Shown here: positions 9,952-23,978 of the stretch, in pieces
Layout: each line of letters begins with the position of its first letter
How positions within the stretch are numbered: position 1 is the first letter of the stretch
From: Vibrio inusitatus
GTDB lineage: Bacteria; Pseudomonadota; Gammaproteobacteria; Enterobacterales; Vibrionaceae
NCBI GenBank assembly: GCA_024346935.1
Contig: AP024878.1
Span: 2,790,001-2,854,000 of the forward strand
Direction: 5' to 3'
Length of the DNA: 64,000 nt
Translations under genes and position numbers: made by a program
Notes under the pieces: model-generated
The model's input: only the letters and a program-made list of their open reading frames with translations
What the model was told of the DNA's origin: nothing
Database searches by the model: none

Positions 9952-9957
9952 AAACAG

Positions 9958-9973
9958 CGTGATTAGCATCACA
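9958..9973. promoter_or_regulatory. CRP-binding site, cyaA-hemC intergenic region
   Basis: The 16-mer CGTGATTAGCATCACA matches the CRP consensus TGTGA-N6-TCACA in 9 of 10 fixed positions. It lies 200 bp upstream of the cyaA start and 118 bp upstream of the hemC start. In E. coli CRP represses the main cyaA promoter, so the likely role is negative feedback on cAMP synthesis, with possible action on the divergent hem operon. Seen directly as a sequence match; occupancy is inferred. Confidence 0.75.
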
Positions 9974-10090
9974 TATGCATACAAAACTTAACATTATGTG
10001 AGTTAGTACCGTTAAGCCGATCTCTACCCGCTGAAAAATTATATCTAGCAGTGATAGAATCACGTTATCTCTCATTTTGTTGCCTTTATT

Positions 10091-11026
10091 ATGTCAAAAC
10101 AAACTCTTCGAATTGCTACTCGCAAAAGCCCACTTGCATTATGGCAAGCTCACTACGTTAAATCTCGCTTAGAAGAGATTCACCCTGATCTGGATGTTGA
10201 GCTGATCACTATGGTAACCAAAGGCGACATCATCCTAGATACACCGCTAGCTAAAGTAGGCGGGAAAGGCTTGTTTGTTAAAGAGCTTGAAGTAGCTATG
10301 CTAGAGAAGCGTGCCGATATAGCCGTTCATTCGATGAAAGACGTACCTGTAGATTTCCCTAAGGGGCTAGGCTTAGCCGTTATCTGTGAGCGAGAAGATC
10401 CTAGAGACGCTTTCGTTTCCAATACCTATCAATCCGTTGATGAGTTACCTCAAGGTGCTATCGTCGGTACTTGTAGTCTTCGTCGTCAATGTCAAATTAG
10501 CGCGGCGAGACCAGATCTTGTCATCAAAGAATTAAGAGGCAACGTAGGCACTCGTTTAGGTAAATTGGATGATGGGCAATATGATGCCATTATCTTAGCC
10601 GCTGCAGGATTGAAACGTTTAGAGATGGAAGAGCGTATTCAGAGTTATATTGAACCAGAGTCTTCCCTTCCTGCTGTGGGGCAAGGTGCTGTTGGCATAG
10701 AGTGTCGCCTTGATGACGAGCGCGTTCTTGAACTCATTAAACCTTTAAATCATACCGATACTTCTGATCGTGTTTCAGCAGAGCGTGCTATGAACCTAGC
10801 TCTCGAAGGTGGATGTCAGGTGCCTATCGGTAGTTACTGCGTAATTACTCCAGACGATCAACTTTACCTCAGAGGCTTAGTGGGTAAGCCAGACGGTACT
10901 GAGATTATCCGAGCTGAGATTCGAGGTGAACGCTCACAAGCAATCGCTATAGGCGAAGAGCTAGCACAGGAACTACTCGCTTCAGGAGCGAAAGAGATTC
11001 TTAGCGAAGTATACAATCAGGCATAG
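10091..11026 (+). CDS. hemC: Hydroxymethylbilane synthase (porphobilinogen deaminase) HemC
   Basis: 311 residues. HemC joins four porphobilinogens into hydroxymethylbilane for haem and siroheme. Cys242 in GGCQVPIG carries the dipyrromethane cofactor, Asp84 (HSMKDVP) is the catalytic aspartate, and the arginine-rich SLRRQ block near 129-133 binds substrate acetate and propionate groups. It is the first gene of hemC-hemD-hemX-hemY, with gaps of 5 and 1 bp and then a 4-bp overlap, clearly one operon. The promoter must lie in the gap shared with cyaA. Confidence 0.97.
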   Translation: MSKQTLRIATRKSPLALWQAHYVKSRLEEIHPDLDVELITMVTKGDIILDTPLAKVGGKGLFVKELEVAMLEKRADIAVHSMKDVPVDFPKGLGLAVICEREDPRDAFVSNTYQSVDELPQGAIVGTCSLRRQCQISAARPDLVIKELRGNVGTRLGKLDDGQYDAIILAAAGLKRLEMEERIQSYIEPESSLPAVGQGAVGIECRLDDERVLELIKPLNHTDTSDRVSAERAMNLALEGGCQVPIGSYCVITPDDQLYLRGLVGKPDGTEIIRAEIRGERSQAIAIGEELAQELLASGAKEILSEVYNQA

Positions 11027-11031
11027 TTTCA

Positions 11032-11775
11032 ATGAAGGTACTTATAGTTCGACCTCAACCCTCCGCCAAAGAACTATATGATGCCTTATGTAATATAGGG
11101 GTGGTAGCAAACTACTGCCCCGTTATTTCATTTCAACAGTCCTTCCCTCCTATCAACGCCTTAAATCATCTAGCTCACTCAGAGGTGGTTATAGCCGTCA
11201 GCCAACCCTCTGTTCACTACACCAACAAAATTCTAACTAAGCAAAGCCAGAACTGGCCAACATCAGCTCAATATTTTGCCGTTGGCAGTAAAACAGCGAC
11301 TTATTTACATTCAACTGCTCATCTCACCGTCAGTTCGCCTAAATCAGAAGATACCGAAGGATTGTTGGAGCTTTTGGGTTCCCATGATCTAAAGGGTAGG
11401 AAGGTAAGCATACTTAGAGGTGAAAGTGGACGGGAAATGCTTTACGAAAGCTTGCAACAAACTGGGGCGGATGTGGTCTATGTTGAAAGTTATCAGCGCC
11501 AATGGCTAAGCTTTGATGGTGAGTGTAAGGTTATACAGTGGCAACAGGACGAGGTAGACACTCTGATTGTTACCAGCTTCGAACAATTAAAATTCTTTGC
11601 ACAACAAATACCTACCCAATCTAAAAATTGGTTACACTCTTTACAGTTGATGGTTCCCAGTGAAAGAGTCGCTAAACTAGCCTCACATTTAGGCTTTACT
11701 CAAATTCACAATATCAAGGGTGCATCCAATAAAGCCATCATTGACAGCATTCAGGCGAATTACATAGGAAAATAA
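11032..11775 (+). CDS. hemD: Uroporphyrinogen-III synthase HemD
   Basis: 247 residues. HemD closes hydroxymethylbilane into uroporphyrinogen III with inversion of ring D. The family is poorly conserved; recognisable parts are the opening VLIVRPQPSA, the substrate-contact stretch VGSKTA near residue 84, ILRGESGREML in the middle and the VTSFEQL block near 183. Position directly after hemC (5 bp) and before hemX fits exactly. Both partners act on the same intermediate, which is unstable and would otherwise cyclise to the wrong isomer. Confidence 0.95.
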   Translation: MKVLIVRPQPSAKELYDALCNIGVVANYCPVISFQQSFPPINALNHLAHSEVVIAVSQPSVHYTNKILTKQSQNWPTSAQYFAVGSKTATYLHSTAHLTVSSPKSEDTEGLLELLGSHDLKGRKVSILRGESGREMLYESLQQTGADVVYVESYQRQWLSFDGECKVIQWQQDEVDTLIVTSFEQLKFFAQQIPTQSKNWLHSLQLMVPSERVAKLASHLGFTQIHNIKGASNKAIIDSIQANYIGK

Positions 11776-11776
11776 A

Positions 11777-12946
11777 ATGACTGACGATAAAAAACTCGAT
11801 GACGACAAAAAAGTTAACAAGAGTGAATCCGTTCCAGCTTCGCCTACCCCAAAGAAAGCGCCAACACCAAGTTCTAAGAAACCAAATACTCCAAAGAAAA
11901 ATGACGATAATGAGCCGAACAAACCTGCGAAACGACTCGCTATCGCTGCGGTTATTATCTCTCTACTCACAGCTGGTACTGGTTTTTATTACTTCAATCA
12001 ACAAAACCAAATCCTTCAACAGCAGCTCTCTGCTGTCTCAGGGCGACTAAAAACTGCCCAGCAGACGATCAATACACAACTTCAAGATACACAGCAAACA
12101 GCGGCTCAAACTGCCAACGAAGCGGTGAACAGAACTGAAGTATTGATTGGGCAGCAACAAAAAAGCATAGAAAGCCTGCAACTTGCTATATCCGATGTAA
12201 AAGGGCGTCGTCCAAATGACTGGCTGCTCGCTGAAGCAGACTATTTAGTTAAACTTGCAGGAAGAAAGCTGTTCCTAGAGCACGATCTGGTTACTGCAAC
12301 CAAGCTAATGGAAGCTGCCGATCAACGCATAGCGACACTCAATGACCCTAGCTTGGTGCCACTGCGCCAAGCTATGGCCAATGATATTACTGAGTTACGC
12401 AGTTTACCGCTATTGGACAAAGATGGTGTCGCGTTACAGCTAATTGCGCTACAAGAACAAGTCGACAAGTTGCCGCTAGCCAATGCAATATTGCCGGAAG
12501 CGACAGAAGAAGCGAAGAAGCATGTATCTAGCGATATACAGGATTGGAAAACCAATCTATCAACCTCTCTAGAGAACTTTGCTGAACACTTCATTACCTT
12601 TAGAGTTCGCGATGGTAGTGCTGTACCGCTTCTGTCTCCTCAACAGCACTTCTATTTGAGAGAAAACATCAAAGCTAAGCTGGAAACTGCAATCAAAGCA
12701 ACTTACTCGGAACAAGAAGAGATCTACCGTAAAAGCCTACTTGTAGCACTTGAGTGGAGCCAAACTTACTTAGATCAAGATGCACAATCCGTTAATGAGT
12801 TTGAGAGTACATTGGATAAGTTATCAAAGGTTAAAGTGGACCTAGAGTATCCAGCTAAGCTAGAAACTAATCAGCTCATCGCAGATATTATCCGTGAACG
12901 CTTACGTAGAGAAGTTACTACTATTGTCACGGAGGAAAGCAAATGA
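11777..12946 (+). CDS. hemX: HemX family inner-membrane protein
   Basis: 389 residues. An N-terminal cytoplasmic tail rich in Lys, Pro and Ser (1-52) is followed by one membrane span (about 54-73), a coiled-coil stretch rich in Gln and Ala (about 75-135) and an alpha-helical periplasmic domain. HemX is often labelled uroporphyrinogen-III C-methyltransferase, but there is no SAM methyltransferase motif here; its role in haem synthesis is structural or unknown. It starts one base after the hemD stop and overlaps hemY by ATGA. Confidence 0.93.
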   Translation: MTDDKKLDDDKKVNKSESVPASPTPKKAPTPSSKKPNTPKKNDDNEPNKPAKRLAIAAVIISLLTAGTGFYYFNQQNQILQQQLSAVSGRLKTAQQTINTQLQDTQQTAAQTANEAVNRTEVLIGQQQKSIESLQLAISDVKGRRPNDWLLAEADYLVKLAGRKLFLEHDLVTATKLMEAADQRIATLNDPSLVPLRQAMANDITELRSLPLLDKDGVALQLIALQEQVDKLPLANAILPEATEEAKKHVSSDIQDWKTNLSTSLENFAEHFITFRVRDGSAVPLLSPQQHFYLRENIKAKLETAIKATYSEQEEIYRKSLLVALEWSQTYLDQDAQSVNEFESTLDKLSKVKVDLEYPAKLETNQLIADIIRERLRREVTTIVTEESK

Positions 12947-14121
12947 TCCGTATACTGTTTGTTTTCATCGCGTTGGGAATTGGTCTTTTTATTGGAACCC
13001 AATTTTCTGGCCAACAAGGCTATGTATTGATCTCTTTAGCTGAATACACCATTGAGATGAGTGTGACTACATTAGTCATCTTCGTCATTGGTGCTCTGAT
13101 CGCTCTGTTCTTTACTGAATTCTTAGTCAAGCGTTCATTAAGAGCTTCTAGCGCTACTTGGAACTGGTTTAGTAATCGTAAGCTAAAGAAAGCTCGTAGG
13201 CTAACCAATGAGGGCATCATTAAGTTGATTGAAGGTGACTGGCAAAGTGCAGAAAAAAAGGTAATTCGCTGGTCTAACTCGCATGATATGCCATTACTGT
13301 GTTATCTCGTCGCTGCTGAAGCTGCTCACGAGCTAGGTAAAGATGACAAGCGCGATAAGTATTTTGAACTGGCCTCAAAACAACAAGGTGCCGATCTTGC
13401 CATTGGCCTAACAAAGGCCAAGCAAGCGATGGCTGAAGGTGACTTTGCCAATGCTTTTGATGTGCTATCAAGCCTTAAGCATGATTACCCAGATAATCCT
13501 CGTCTGCTAAACCTACTAAAAACCTGTTATATCCAACTCGATTGCTGGCAGCCTTTATTGGATTTACTTCCAATATTGAAGAAAACCAAGGGAGTAGATA
13601 AAGACGAATATCACAAACTTTCAGTACGAGCACATGCGGGGCGCATCTCTGAGTTATCTAATCAACAGGGTGTTGATGGTATCGTTCGCTACTGGGATCA
13701 CTTACCGAAGAGTATGAAGTCTGAAAGTAAGGTCATCGTGACGTTTGCCAGTGAGTTAATCAATCGCGGAGCCGACTCAACGGCGATTACTGTGCTTAAA
13801 GAAGCAACCCAGAAGTCACCAAAAGCCGAACTACTGAATGTATTCCCAACCCTACATATCACTGATTGGTATCCTGTTTTGAGCCACCTTAAAGCTCTAG
13901 AGAAGAAGTTTAAGGACTATGGCGACCTACAAAGTGTTATCGGCCAGATATTGATGCATGAAGGTAACTGGAGTGATGCCCAAGCTTACTTTGAGTCGGC
14001 CTTAAAAATCCGACCTAACGCCATTGATTATGGTCAACTTGCCAATGCACTCCACAAACAGAACTACACCAATGCCGCTAATGAAGTCTCACAAAAAGCA
14101 CTGCTATTATTGAGTAAGTAA
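12943..14121 (+). CDS. hemY: HemY, TPR membrane protein of the hem operon
   Basis: 392 residues with two N-terminal membrane spans (about 2-20 and 40-62) and a long helical region with tetratricopeptide-like repeats, clearest at 95-130 and 330-385. Enteric HemY is required for normal protoporphyrin formation but is not the protoporphyrinogen oxidase that shares its name in Bacillus. It overlaps hemX by 4 bp and ends the operon; a strong terminator starts 29 bp after the stop. Confidence 0.94.
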   Translation: MIRILFVFIALGIGLFIGTQFSGQQGYVLISLAEYTIEMSVTTLVIFVIGALIALFFTEFLVKRSLRASSATWNWFSNRKLKKARRLTNEGIIKLIEGDWQSAEKKVIRWSNSHDMPLLCYLVAAEAAHELGKDDKRDKYFELASKQQGADLAIGLTKAKQAMAEGDFANAFDVLSSLKHDYPDNPRLLNLLKTCYIQLDCWQPLLDLLPILKKTKGVDKDEYHKLSVRAHAGRISELSNQQGVDGIVRYWDHLPKSMKSESKVIVTFASELINRGADSTAITVLKEATQKSPKAELLNVFPTLHITDWYPVLSHLKALEKKFKDYGDLQSVIGQILMHEGNWSDAQAYFESALKIRPNAIDYGQLANALHKQNYTNAANEVSQKALLLLSK

Positions 14122-14150
14122 GTTTAGTTAGCTCATTAAGTTGATTAGAA

Positions 14151-14176
14151 GCCGCTGTATATCAGCGGCTTTTTTT
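14151..14176 (+). terminator. Intrinsic terminator of hemCDXY
   Basis: A 7-bp stem GCCGCTG/CAGCGGC with a TATAT loop, followed by a run of seven T, placed 29 bp after the hemY stop. It closes the hem operon. Confidence 0.93.
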
Positions 14177-14181
14177 GGATC

Positions 14182-14251
14182 ATCAGCTATCAGCTATCAG
14201 CTATCAGCTATCAGCTATCAGCTATCAGCTATCAGCTATCAGCTATCAGCT
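14182..14251. repeat. Heptamer tandem repeat, 10 copies of ATCAGCT
   Basis: Ten perfect, uninterrupted copies of the 7-mer ATCAGCT occupy 70 bp, starting five bases after the hem terminator T run. Each unit overlaps a palindromic AGCT. The perfection and the non-coding place suggest recent expansion by strand slippage, so copy number probably differs between strains. No promoter or ORF depends on it visibly. Confidence 0.95.
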
Positions 14252-14387
14252 ACGATGATGAAAGGACTTAGCTCAGCAGAAAGCAACAACCATGTTCACA
14301 ATCAAGGTCGATGTTAGCGTCATATACAAACAAAAGCTCATTTAGCAAAGGCCCCCCAAGTACTTTGTCAGGGTTAACTGGTCTTTG

Positions 14388-14494
14388 TAATACTAATCAC
14401 AGTAAGTAAGTGATCATAAATAGCGCAGGATAAACGCCGTTATCGGGTGTTTTAACAAGCTATGGTGAACAGTTATTTACTACGATTGGTATAA
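14388..14494. mobile_element. MITE-like element with 29-bp imperfect inverted repeats
   Basis: The left arm (14388-14416) and the reverse complement of the right arm (14466-14494) agree in 21 of 29 positions, both with the core AGTAA-TAA-TG-TCA. The 49-bp centre includes a small stem GATAA/TTATC. There is no ORF, so if mobile it would depend on a transposase in trans. No clear target-site duplication is visible. The rest of the gap 14252-14600 shows nothing else that I can support. It could also be a folded RNA or an old remnant. Confidence 0.5.
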
Positions 14495-14600
14495 GACTTA
14501 CTTTAAGCGCTTCGACAGGTGTAGAAGTAGGCCAATATTCCGGAGGTTCGATGGGGTTTAGATCAAGCACTCAACTCAGCTCCATAAAAGCTATAGATGC

Positions 14601-14633
14601 AAAAAAGGCCCGAGTCTTTCGACTAAGGCCTTT
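14601..14633 (-). terminator. Terminator after tRNA-Trp, end of rrn operon
   Basis: On the minus strand AAGGCC and AGTC pair with GACT and GGGCCTT around a GAAA tetraloop, followed by a T run. It lies 4 bp downstream of tRNA-Trp and is the final terminator of the rrn transcript. Confidence 0.88.
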
Positions 14634-14637
14634 AATA

Positions 14638-14714
<77 letters not shown>

Positions 14715-14757
14715 AAACTGTGATCTAAGTCTGATTTTTTTCAAGCTTCAGATTCAG

Positions 14758-14779
14758 AAAAACCTCGCAAAGCGAGGTT
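14758..14779 (-). terminator. Hairpin between tRNA-Asp and tRNA-Trp
   Basis: On the minus strand AACCTCGC and GCGAGGTT form a perfect 8-bp stem with a three-base loop and a short T tract. It sits between the two distal tRNAs and may give partial termination, so that tRNA-Trp is made in lower amount than tRNA-Asp, or serve in processing. Confidence 0.6.
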
Positions 14780-14791
14780 CTCTAAAATAAG

Positions 14792-14868
14792 TGGCGGAGT
14801 GGACGGGACTCGAACCCGCGACCCCCGGCGTGACAGGCCGGTATTCTAACCAACTGAACTACCACTCC
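14792..14868 (-). tRNA. tRNA-Asp (anticodon GTC)
   Basis: A 77-base cloverleaf with acceptor GGAGTGG/CCACTCC, anticodon loop CTGTCAC between CCGGC and GCCGG, anticodon GTC, T loop TTCGAGT and encoded CCA. It is 58 bp downstream of 5S rRNA in the same transcript. Confidence 0.97.
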
Positions 14869-14926
14869 GCACCTAATTTTTATTGTCTTGAAGTCTTACG
14901 TAAATGCTTCAATACAATCTAATTTA

Positions 14927-15046
14927 AAGCCTGGCGATGTCCTACTCTCACATGGGGAAACCCCACACTACCATCGGCGCTATTATGTTTCACTTCTGAG
15001 TTCGGCATGGAATCAGGTGGGTCCACAATGCTATGGTCGCCAAGCA
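14927..15046 (-). rRNA. rrf: 5S ribosomal RNA
   Basis: About 120 bases; the 5' end TGCTTGGCGACC pairs with the 3' end GTAGGACATCGCCAGGC as the usual helix I, and the central CCGAACTCAGAAGTGAAAC block is the universal 5S core. It follows 23S by about 90 bp. Ends are set by comparison with E. coli 5S and may be off by a base or two. Confidence 0.95.
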
Positions 15047-15137
15047 AATTTTAAAATTCGGAAAGCTAATATCTAAAAGTTCTTAATACACATTCAAAGT
15101 TCTTACTTCGAGTCCACAAAACCCCTTGGGTGTTGTA

Positions 15138-18026
<2,889 letters not shown>

Positions 18027-18364
18027 ATACAACCCCAAAGGGTCTTGCTTAACGCAATACGCTTGCTACAGCGTAGTATGACGTTTCCAAGGTGCGTTAT
18101 CTCTTTATTATGAGCGAGATAACATTCGATTTTGCCGGACTCAAATTTGAATGCACTCTGGCAAGAGTACATTCCCAAGAACACTTGAATGTGTGTTGGT
18201 ACCTACATCATAAAGACATAGGATTTGAGAACTTTTAAATTTGAACAACAATGAAATCACATTGTTGTTCGTCAGCTTTCCAAATTGTTAAAGAGCATGA
18301 TTCTTTGCTAATAAATAGCTTACGAAACCATTTTTAAGAGTACTTAAGCAAATACGCTTAAAGA
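18027..18364 (-). other. Transcribed spacer between tRNA-Ala and 23S
   Basis: This 338-bp stretch has no gene. It holds a boxA-like antitermination sequence TGCTCTTTAACA on the minus strand (18286-18297) and, next to it, a perfect 11-bp inverted repeat GAACAACAATG/CATTGTTGTTC (18243-18270) with a six-base loop, probably an RNA hairpin. The part nearest 23S (about 18027-18043) pairs with sequence after the 23S 3' end to form the processing stalk. Confidence 0.8.
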
Positions 18365-18440
18365 TGGTGGAGCTATGCGGGATCGAACCGCAGACCTCCT
18401 GCGTGCAAGGCAGGCGCTCTCCCAGCTGAGCTATAGCCCC
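18365..18440 (-). tRNA. tRNA-Ala (anticodon TGC)
   Basis: A 76-base cloverleaf with acceptor GGGGCTA/TAGCTCC, anticodon TGC in loop CTTGCAC, and encoded CCA. It is the second tRNA of the 16S-23S spacer, 88 bp after tRNA-Ile. Confidence 0.97.
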
Positions 18441-18528
18441 ATCTTGGTATTTTTTCTTAAACAAGGCAGATTGTGAGGCCGTGTACATCAGTACACAACG
18501 AAGAATCTAACGCAGTATAAGGAAAAAT

Positions 18529-18605
18529 TGGTGGGTCTGAGTGGACTTGAACCACCGACCTCCCGCTTATCAGGCGAGCGCTCTAACCAGCTGAGCTACA
18601 GACCC
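18529..18605 (-). tRNA. tRNA-Ile (anticodon GAT)
   Basis: A 77-base cloverleaf with acceptor GGGTCTG/CAGACCC, anticodon GAT in loop CTGATAA, T loop TTCAAGT and encoded CCA. First tRNA after 16S in the common Ile-Ala spacer arrangement. Confidence 0.97.
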
Positions 18606-18706
18606 AATTTTTCACAAAACAGTACAAGTACCATTTCGCAAAATACTCTCTTTACTTTCTAAACCGTATCAATCTGTGTGGACACTCATCGTGAGTAATC
18701 ATCGTA

Positions 18707-20259
<1,553 letters not shown>

Positions 20260-20522
20260 AAGTTTTTTTGGTCTTTCGACCGGCTCAATGAATACTGACT
20301 TCAAAACTGTTCCTTACTCGAAAGTAAGAAGTAATTTTAAAGCTATTATCGTTCCAACAGAACGATAATGAATTGACTGTGCCAATGATTAAAAATCATT
20401 GTATTGGTCACTCAGTTCATTGATAAATCTTTTCGATTATCATCAACGAGTGCCCACACAGATTGATAGGTTTAAATTGTTAAAGAGCGTACTTTCGAGA
20501 CTTGCCTCTCAAGTGGACGGCC
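20260..20522 (-). other. rrn leader with boxA-like element
   Basis: The leader between promoter P2 and 16S has no gene. It holds a boxA-like antitermination signal CGCTCTTTAACA (20478-20489, minus strand) and the 5' arm of the 16S processing stalk (20454-20465). The same boxA-like motif recurs in the 16S-23S spacer. Confidence 0.8.
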
Positions 20523-20550
20523 ATTCTAGCGTTTTGAACCAAAGTGTCAA
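20523..20550 (-). promoter_or_regulatory. rrn promoter P2
   Basis: A perfect -35 box TTGACA (20545-20550) and a -10 box TAGAAT (20523-20528) with a 16-bp spacer, read on the minus strand about 33 bp before the boxA-like element. It probably supplies basal rRNA transcription. Confidence 0.85.
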
Positions 20551-20659
20551 ACACTTTTTTGAATTTATTTTCGAAGAGAAGTTAAACTCAAATTGTTCGG
20601 CTAGTTAGCCTACTGAAACACTGCGAAGCGTTGCCGCCATTGCCGTGTCAGTGAGGCGC

Positions 20660-20687
20660 ATTATAGAGATGCGCCTCATATTGGCAA
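20660..20687 (-). promoter_or_regulatory. rrn promoter P1, inside an inverted repeat
   Basis: The -35 box TTGCCA (20682-20687) and a perfect -10 box TATAAT (20660-20665) have a 16-bp spacer, and a GC-rich discriminator GCGCCTC follows, as expected for stringent, ppGpp/DksA-sensitive rRNA promoters. The -10 lies in the loop region of a perfect 9-bp inverted repeat GAGGCGCAT/ATGCGCCTC. An AT-rich UP-like stretch precedes it (20690-20720). Confidence 0.85.
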
Positions 20688-20801
20688 GCGTTTTTTCTAA
20701 AGAATTTCAGCTTTTTGTATCGTATGCTCACCTATTGGCCAGAACCGCCTTTTTTTGATAGTTTGATAACAATATTCATACACTTTTAGTGGGATTTAAC
20801 T

Positions 20802-21350
20802 ATGAGTTCTTTACGTAGCTACAAGGGAATTAAGCCTTCTATAGACTCTGGCGTCTATATCGATGACTCTGCAGTAGTTGTTGGTGACGTTAAGATTGGT
20901 ACGGATTCTAGTATTTGGCCACAAGTTGCCGCTAGAGGCGATGTCAACCATATACATATTGGCCAGCGCACCAACATTCAGGATGGTTCTGTGCTGCATG
21001 TTACTCACAAAAACGCGAGTAACCCAGAGGGATACCCACTCATCATTGGTGATGAAGTGACTATAGGGCATTTGGTAATGCTACACGGGTGCACTATCAA
21101 AGATAGAGTCTTGGTCGGTATGAGCACGACCATTCTCGATGGTGTAATAGTAGAGAGCGATGTATTTATAGGGGCAGGTAGTTTAGTGCCACCAAATAAA
21201 AAATTAGAAAGTGGCTACCTTTATGTAGGGCGACCAGTAAAACAAGTGAGACCCTTAACAGAACAAGAAGCAGCCTTTCTTTCTAAGTCTGCCGATAACT
21301 ACGTACAGAACAAAAATGATTACCTGAACGAAGTACACAACATTAATTGA
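20802..21350 (+). CDS. yrdA: Gamma-class carbonic anhydrase family protein YrdA
   Basis: 182 residues made of hexapeptide repeats (IGxxxxI-type turns from about 25 to 150) that fold as a left-handed beta helix trimer. The metal-binding histidines of the gamma-carbonic-anhydrase family are present: His66/His69 region (LHVTH), His90 (IGH) and His95 (LHG). E. coli YrdA is the close relative; catalytic activity as carbonic anhydrase is not proven for this group. It is divergent from the rrn operon and convergent with yrdB, overlapping its end by 8 bp. Confidence 0.93.
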   Translation: MSSLRSYKGIKPSIDSGVYIDDSAVVVGDVKIGTDSSIWPQVAARGDVNHIHIGQRTNIQDGSVLHVTHKNASNPEGYPLIIGDEVTIGHLVMLHGCTIKDRVLVGMSTTILDGVIVESDVFIGAGSLVPPNKKLESGYLYVGRPVKQVRPLTEQEAAFLSKSADNYVQNKNDYLNEVHNIN

Positions 21351-21606
21351 TTTCTATTTGTCCGAGCTGGTTGAACTCTTCCGCTTCAATCAGCTCTTCC
21401 GCTAGGTCTTCCAGATCAAAACGATATTCAGAGAACACCTTTAATGCCATTACTTCATCATCAATTTGCAGTTGAGATAGATTCTCCAAGTACCGGGCAG
21501 AGACGATGCACTCAATCAGGTTTCCCGATTGCTGGCCTACAAATACCACTACTTTTCTATTCTCATCCCAATTTTGCTGATCAGTAAAGATTATTGATTG
21601 ATTCAA
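21343..21606 (-). CDS. yrdB: DUF1488 family protein YrdB
   Basis: 87 residues. The opening block with WDENRK and the acidic C-terminus (DLEDLAEELIEAEE) match E. coli YrdB, a DUF1488 protein of unknown function. The start is TTG at 21606, directly after the aroE stop (TAATTG), so translation is probably coupled to aroE. The same aroE-yrdB order exists in E. coli. Nothing in it suggests an enzyme. Confidence 0.85.
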   Translation of the reverse strand: MNQSIIFTDQQNWDENRKVVVFVGQQSGNLIECIVSARYLENLSQLQIDDEVMALKVFSEYRFDLEDLAEELIEAEEFNQLGQIEIN

Positions 21607-22440
21607 TTACGAGCCCTCTAGGTTTTTACGAAGCTCACGAAGCACTTGTTTCGCACCAGGGCGAATACCCCTCCACAACACAAAGCTCTCAGCCGCTTGT
21701 CCAACGAGCATTCCCAATCCGTCATAAACCTTCACTGCGCCATTCTCTTTCGCCCACTGATTGAATACCGTAGTCCCCGAGCCATAAACCATGTCATAGC
21801 TCACTGTTTGAGGTGAGAATATCGCCGCGGAAATCTTAGGCAACTCTTTAGTTAACCCAGCAGATGTTGAGTTGATAACCACATCAAAACTTTGTCCTAC
21901 CTCTTCAATCGGCAATGCTTCAATAGGGCCGTATTCTTTAAATTGCTCCACCAGAGACTCTGCTCTGCTATAGGTTCTATTTGCTATGACGAGTTGCGCA
22001 GGCTTTTGATCAAGGAGTTGCTTAAGCACACCTCTTACTGCGCCCCCTGCACCAATAATCAGAATACGAGCGTCCTTTAATATCACTTGATATTGAAGTA
22101 GGTCTTGCACAAGACCTTCACCATCCGTGTTGTCACCAATAATTTCGCCATCATCTAGCTTCTTCAGTGTATTCACCGCACCAGCTAGTTTAGCTCGTTC
22201 AGTTAATCGGTCCGCCAGTTCGTAAGCATCATGCTTAAAAGGAGCCGTCACATTGCACCCTTTACCGCCTTCTGTAAAAAAAGCCTTAGCAGCCTGAGTA
22301 AACTCTCCAATTTCGGCATATTGAGTTGCATAGTGGATGCTTTGGTTAGTCTGCCTCGCGAACAATGTATGAATAAAGGGAGATTTACTCTGCTTTATTG
22401 GATTCCCAAAAACAACATACTGATCAATTGACTGATTCAT
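21607..22440 (-). CDS. aroE: Shikimate dehydrogenase AroE
   Basis: 277 residues. AroE reduces 3-dehydroshikimate to shikimate with NADPH in aromatic amino acid synthesis. The substrate site SKSPFIH (near 14-20) and NVTAPFK with the catalytic lysine (near 62-68) are present, and the NADP fold has GAGGAVRG (about 128-135) and the NRT basic patch that prefers NADP. It follows hemF by 71 bp and is adjacent to yrdB. Confidence 0.97.
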   Translation of the reverse strand: MNQSIDQYVVFGNPIKQSKSPFIHTLFARQTNQSIHYATQYAEIGEFTQAAKAFFTEGGKGCNVTAPFKHDAYELADRLTERAKLAGAVNTLKKLDDGEIIGDNTDGEGLVQDLLQYQVILKDARILIIGAGGAVRGVLKQLLDQKPAQLVIANRTYSRAESLVEQFKEYGPIEALPIEEVGQSFDVVINSTSAGLTKELPKISAAIFSPQTVSYDMVYGSGTTVFNQWAKENGAVKVYDGLGMLVGQAAESFVLWRGIRPGAKQVLRELRKNLEGS

Positions 22441-22511
22441 CTTCCTACCTGATGCTAATGATTAAAACGTCTACCTATGAACCTATCACTGATAACGGTG
22501 AAGAAAAAGAG

Positions 22512-23420
<909 letters not shown>

Positions 23421-23978
23421 TTATCCTTGTCTTAATACTTGAAGAGATCGTGCATCTTTTATTTCTGAAGGGTTATTTCTATTGCCCACAGCGCCTTGCA
23501 AGATGAATACATCCGCTGAACCTAGTTGGCTTTCAACCTCATCGGCGGTTAGACAAGGAGGCAAACCGGATAGGTTAGCACTTGTGGAGGTAATCGGCTT
23601 GCCAAACTCTAAGCAAAGCTGCTGCACCATTTCATGGTCCGTTACTCGCACTGCAACACTATCAAACTGACCATGAACTAACTCATGGACTTTTTTGCTG
23701 ATAGGCATCACCCAAGTCACCGGTCCCGGCCAACTTTTAAATACCGTATCTAATTGCTCTGTCGATAATTCACTTACATCAACATAAGGCAACAGCTGAT
23801 CAAAACTCGCAGCAATAAGGATTAGGCCCTTACTTGGGTCTCTTTGTTTCAGTTCGATAAGTGCATTTAGCGCTTTCTCATCATCAGGATCGCACCCGAC
23901 CCCAAACACAGCCTCAGTTGGATATGCAATTACCTTCCCTTGCCTTAGGGCATCAACTGCTTGATCAATTACCATCAT
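23421..23978 (-). CDS. tsaC: L-threonylcarbamoyladenylate synthase TsaC
   Basis: 185 residues, the short form without the Sua5 C-terminal domain. TsaC makes threonylcarbamoyl-AMP for the universal t6A37 tRNA modification. The YrdC fold motifs are present: YPTEAVFGVGCDP (21-33), KQRDPSKGL with the binding lysine and arginine (44-52), and the STSAN block (near 131-135). The gene heads tsaC-hemF-aroE-yrdB and is divergent from purEK. Confidence 0.96.
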   Translation of the reverse strand: MMVIDQAVDALRQGKVIAYPTEAVFGVGCDPDDEKALNALIELKQRDPSKGLILIAASFDQLLPYVDVSELSTEQLDTVFKSWPGPVTWVMPISKKVHELVHGQFDSVAVRVTDHEMVQQLCLEFGKPITSTSANLSGLPPCLTADEVESQLGSADVFILQGAVGNRNNPSEIKDARSLQVLRQG

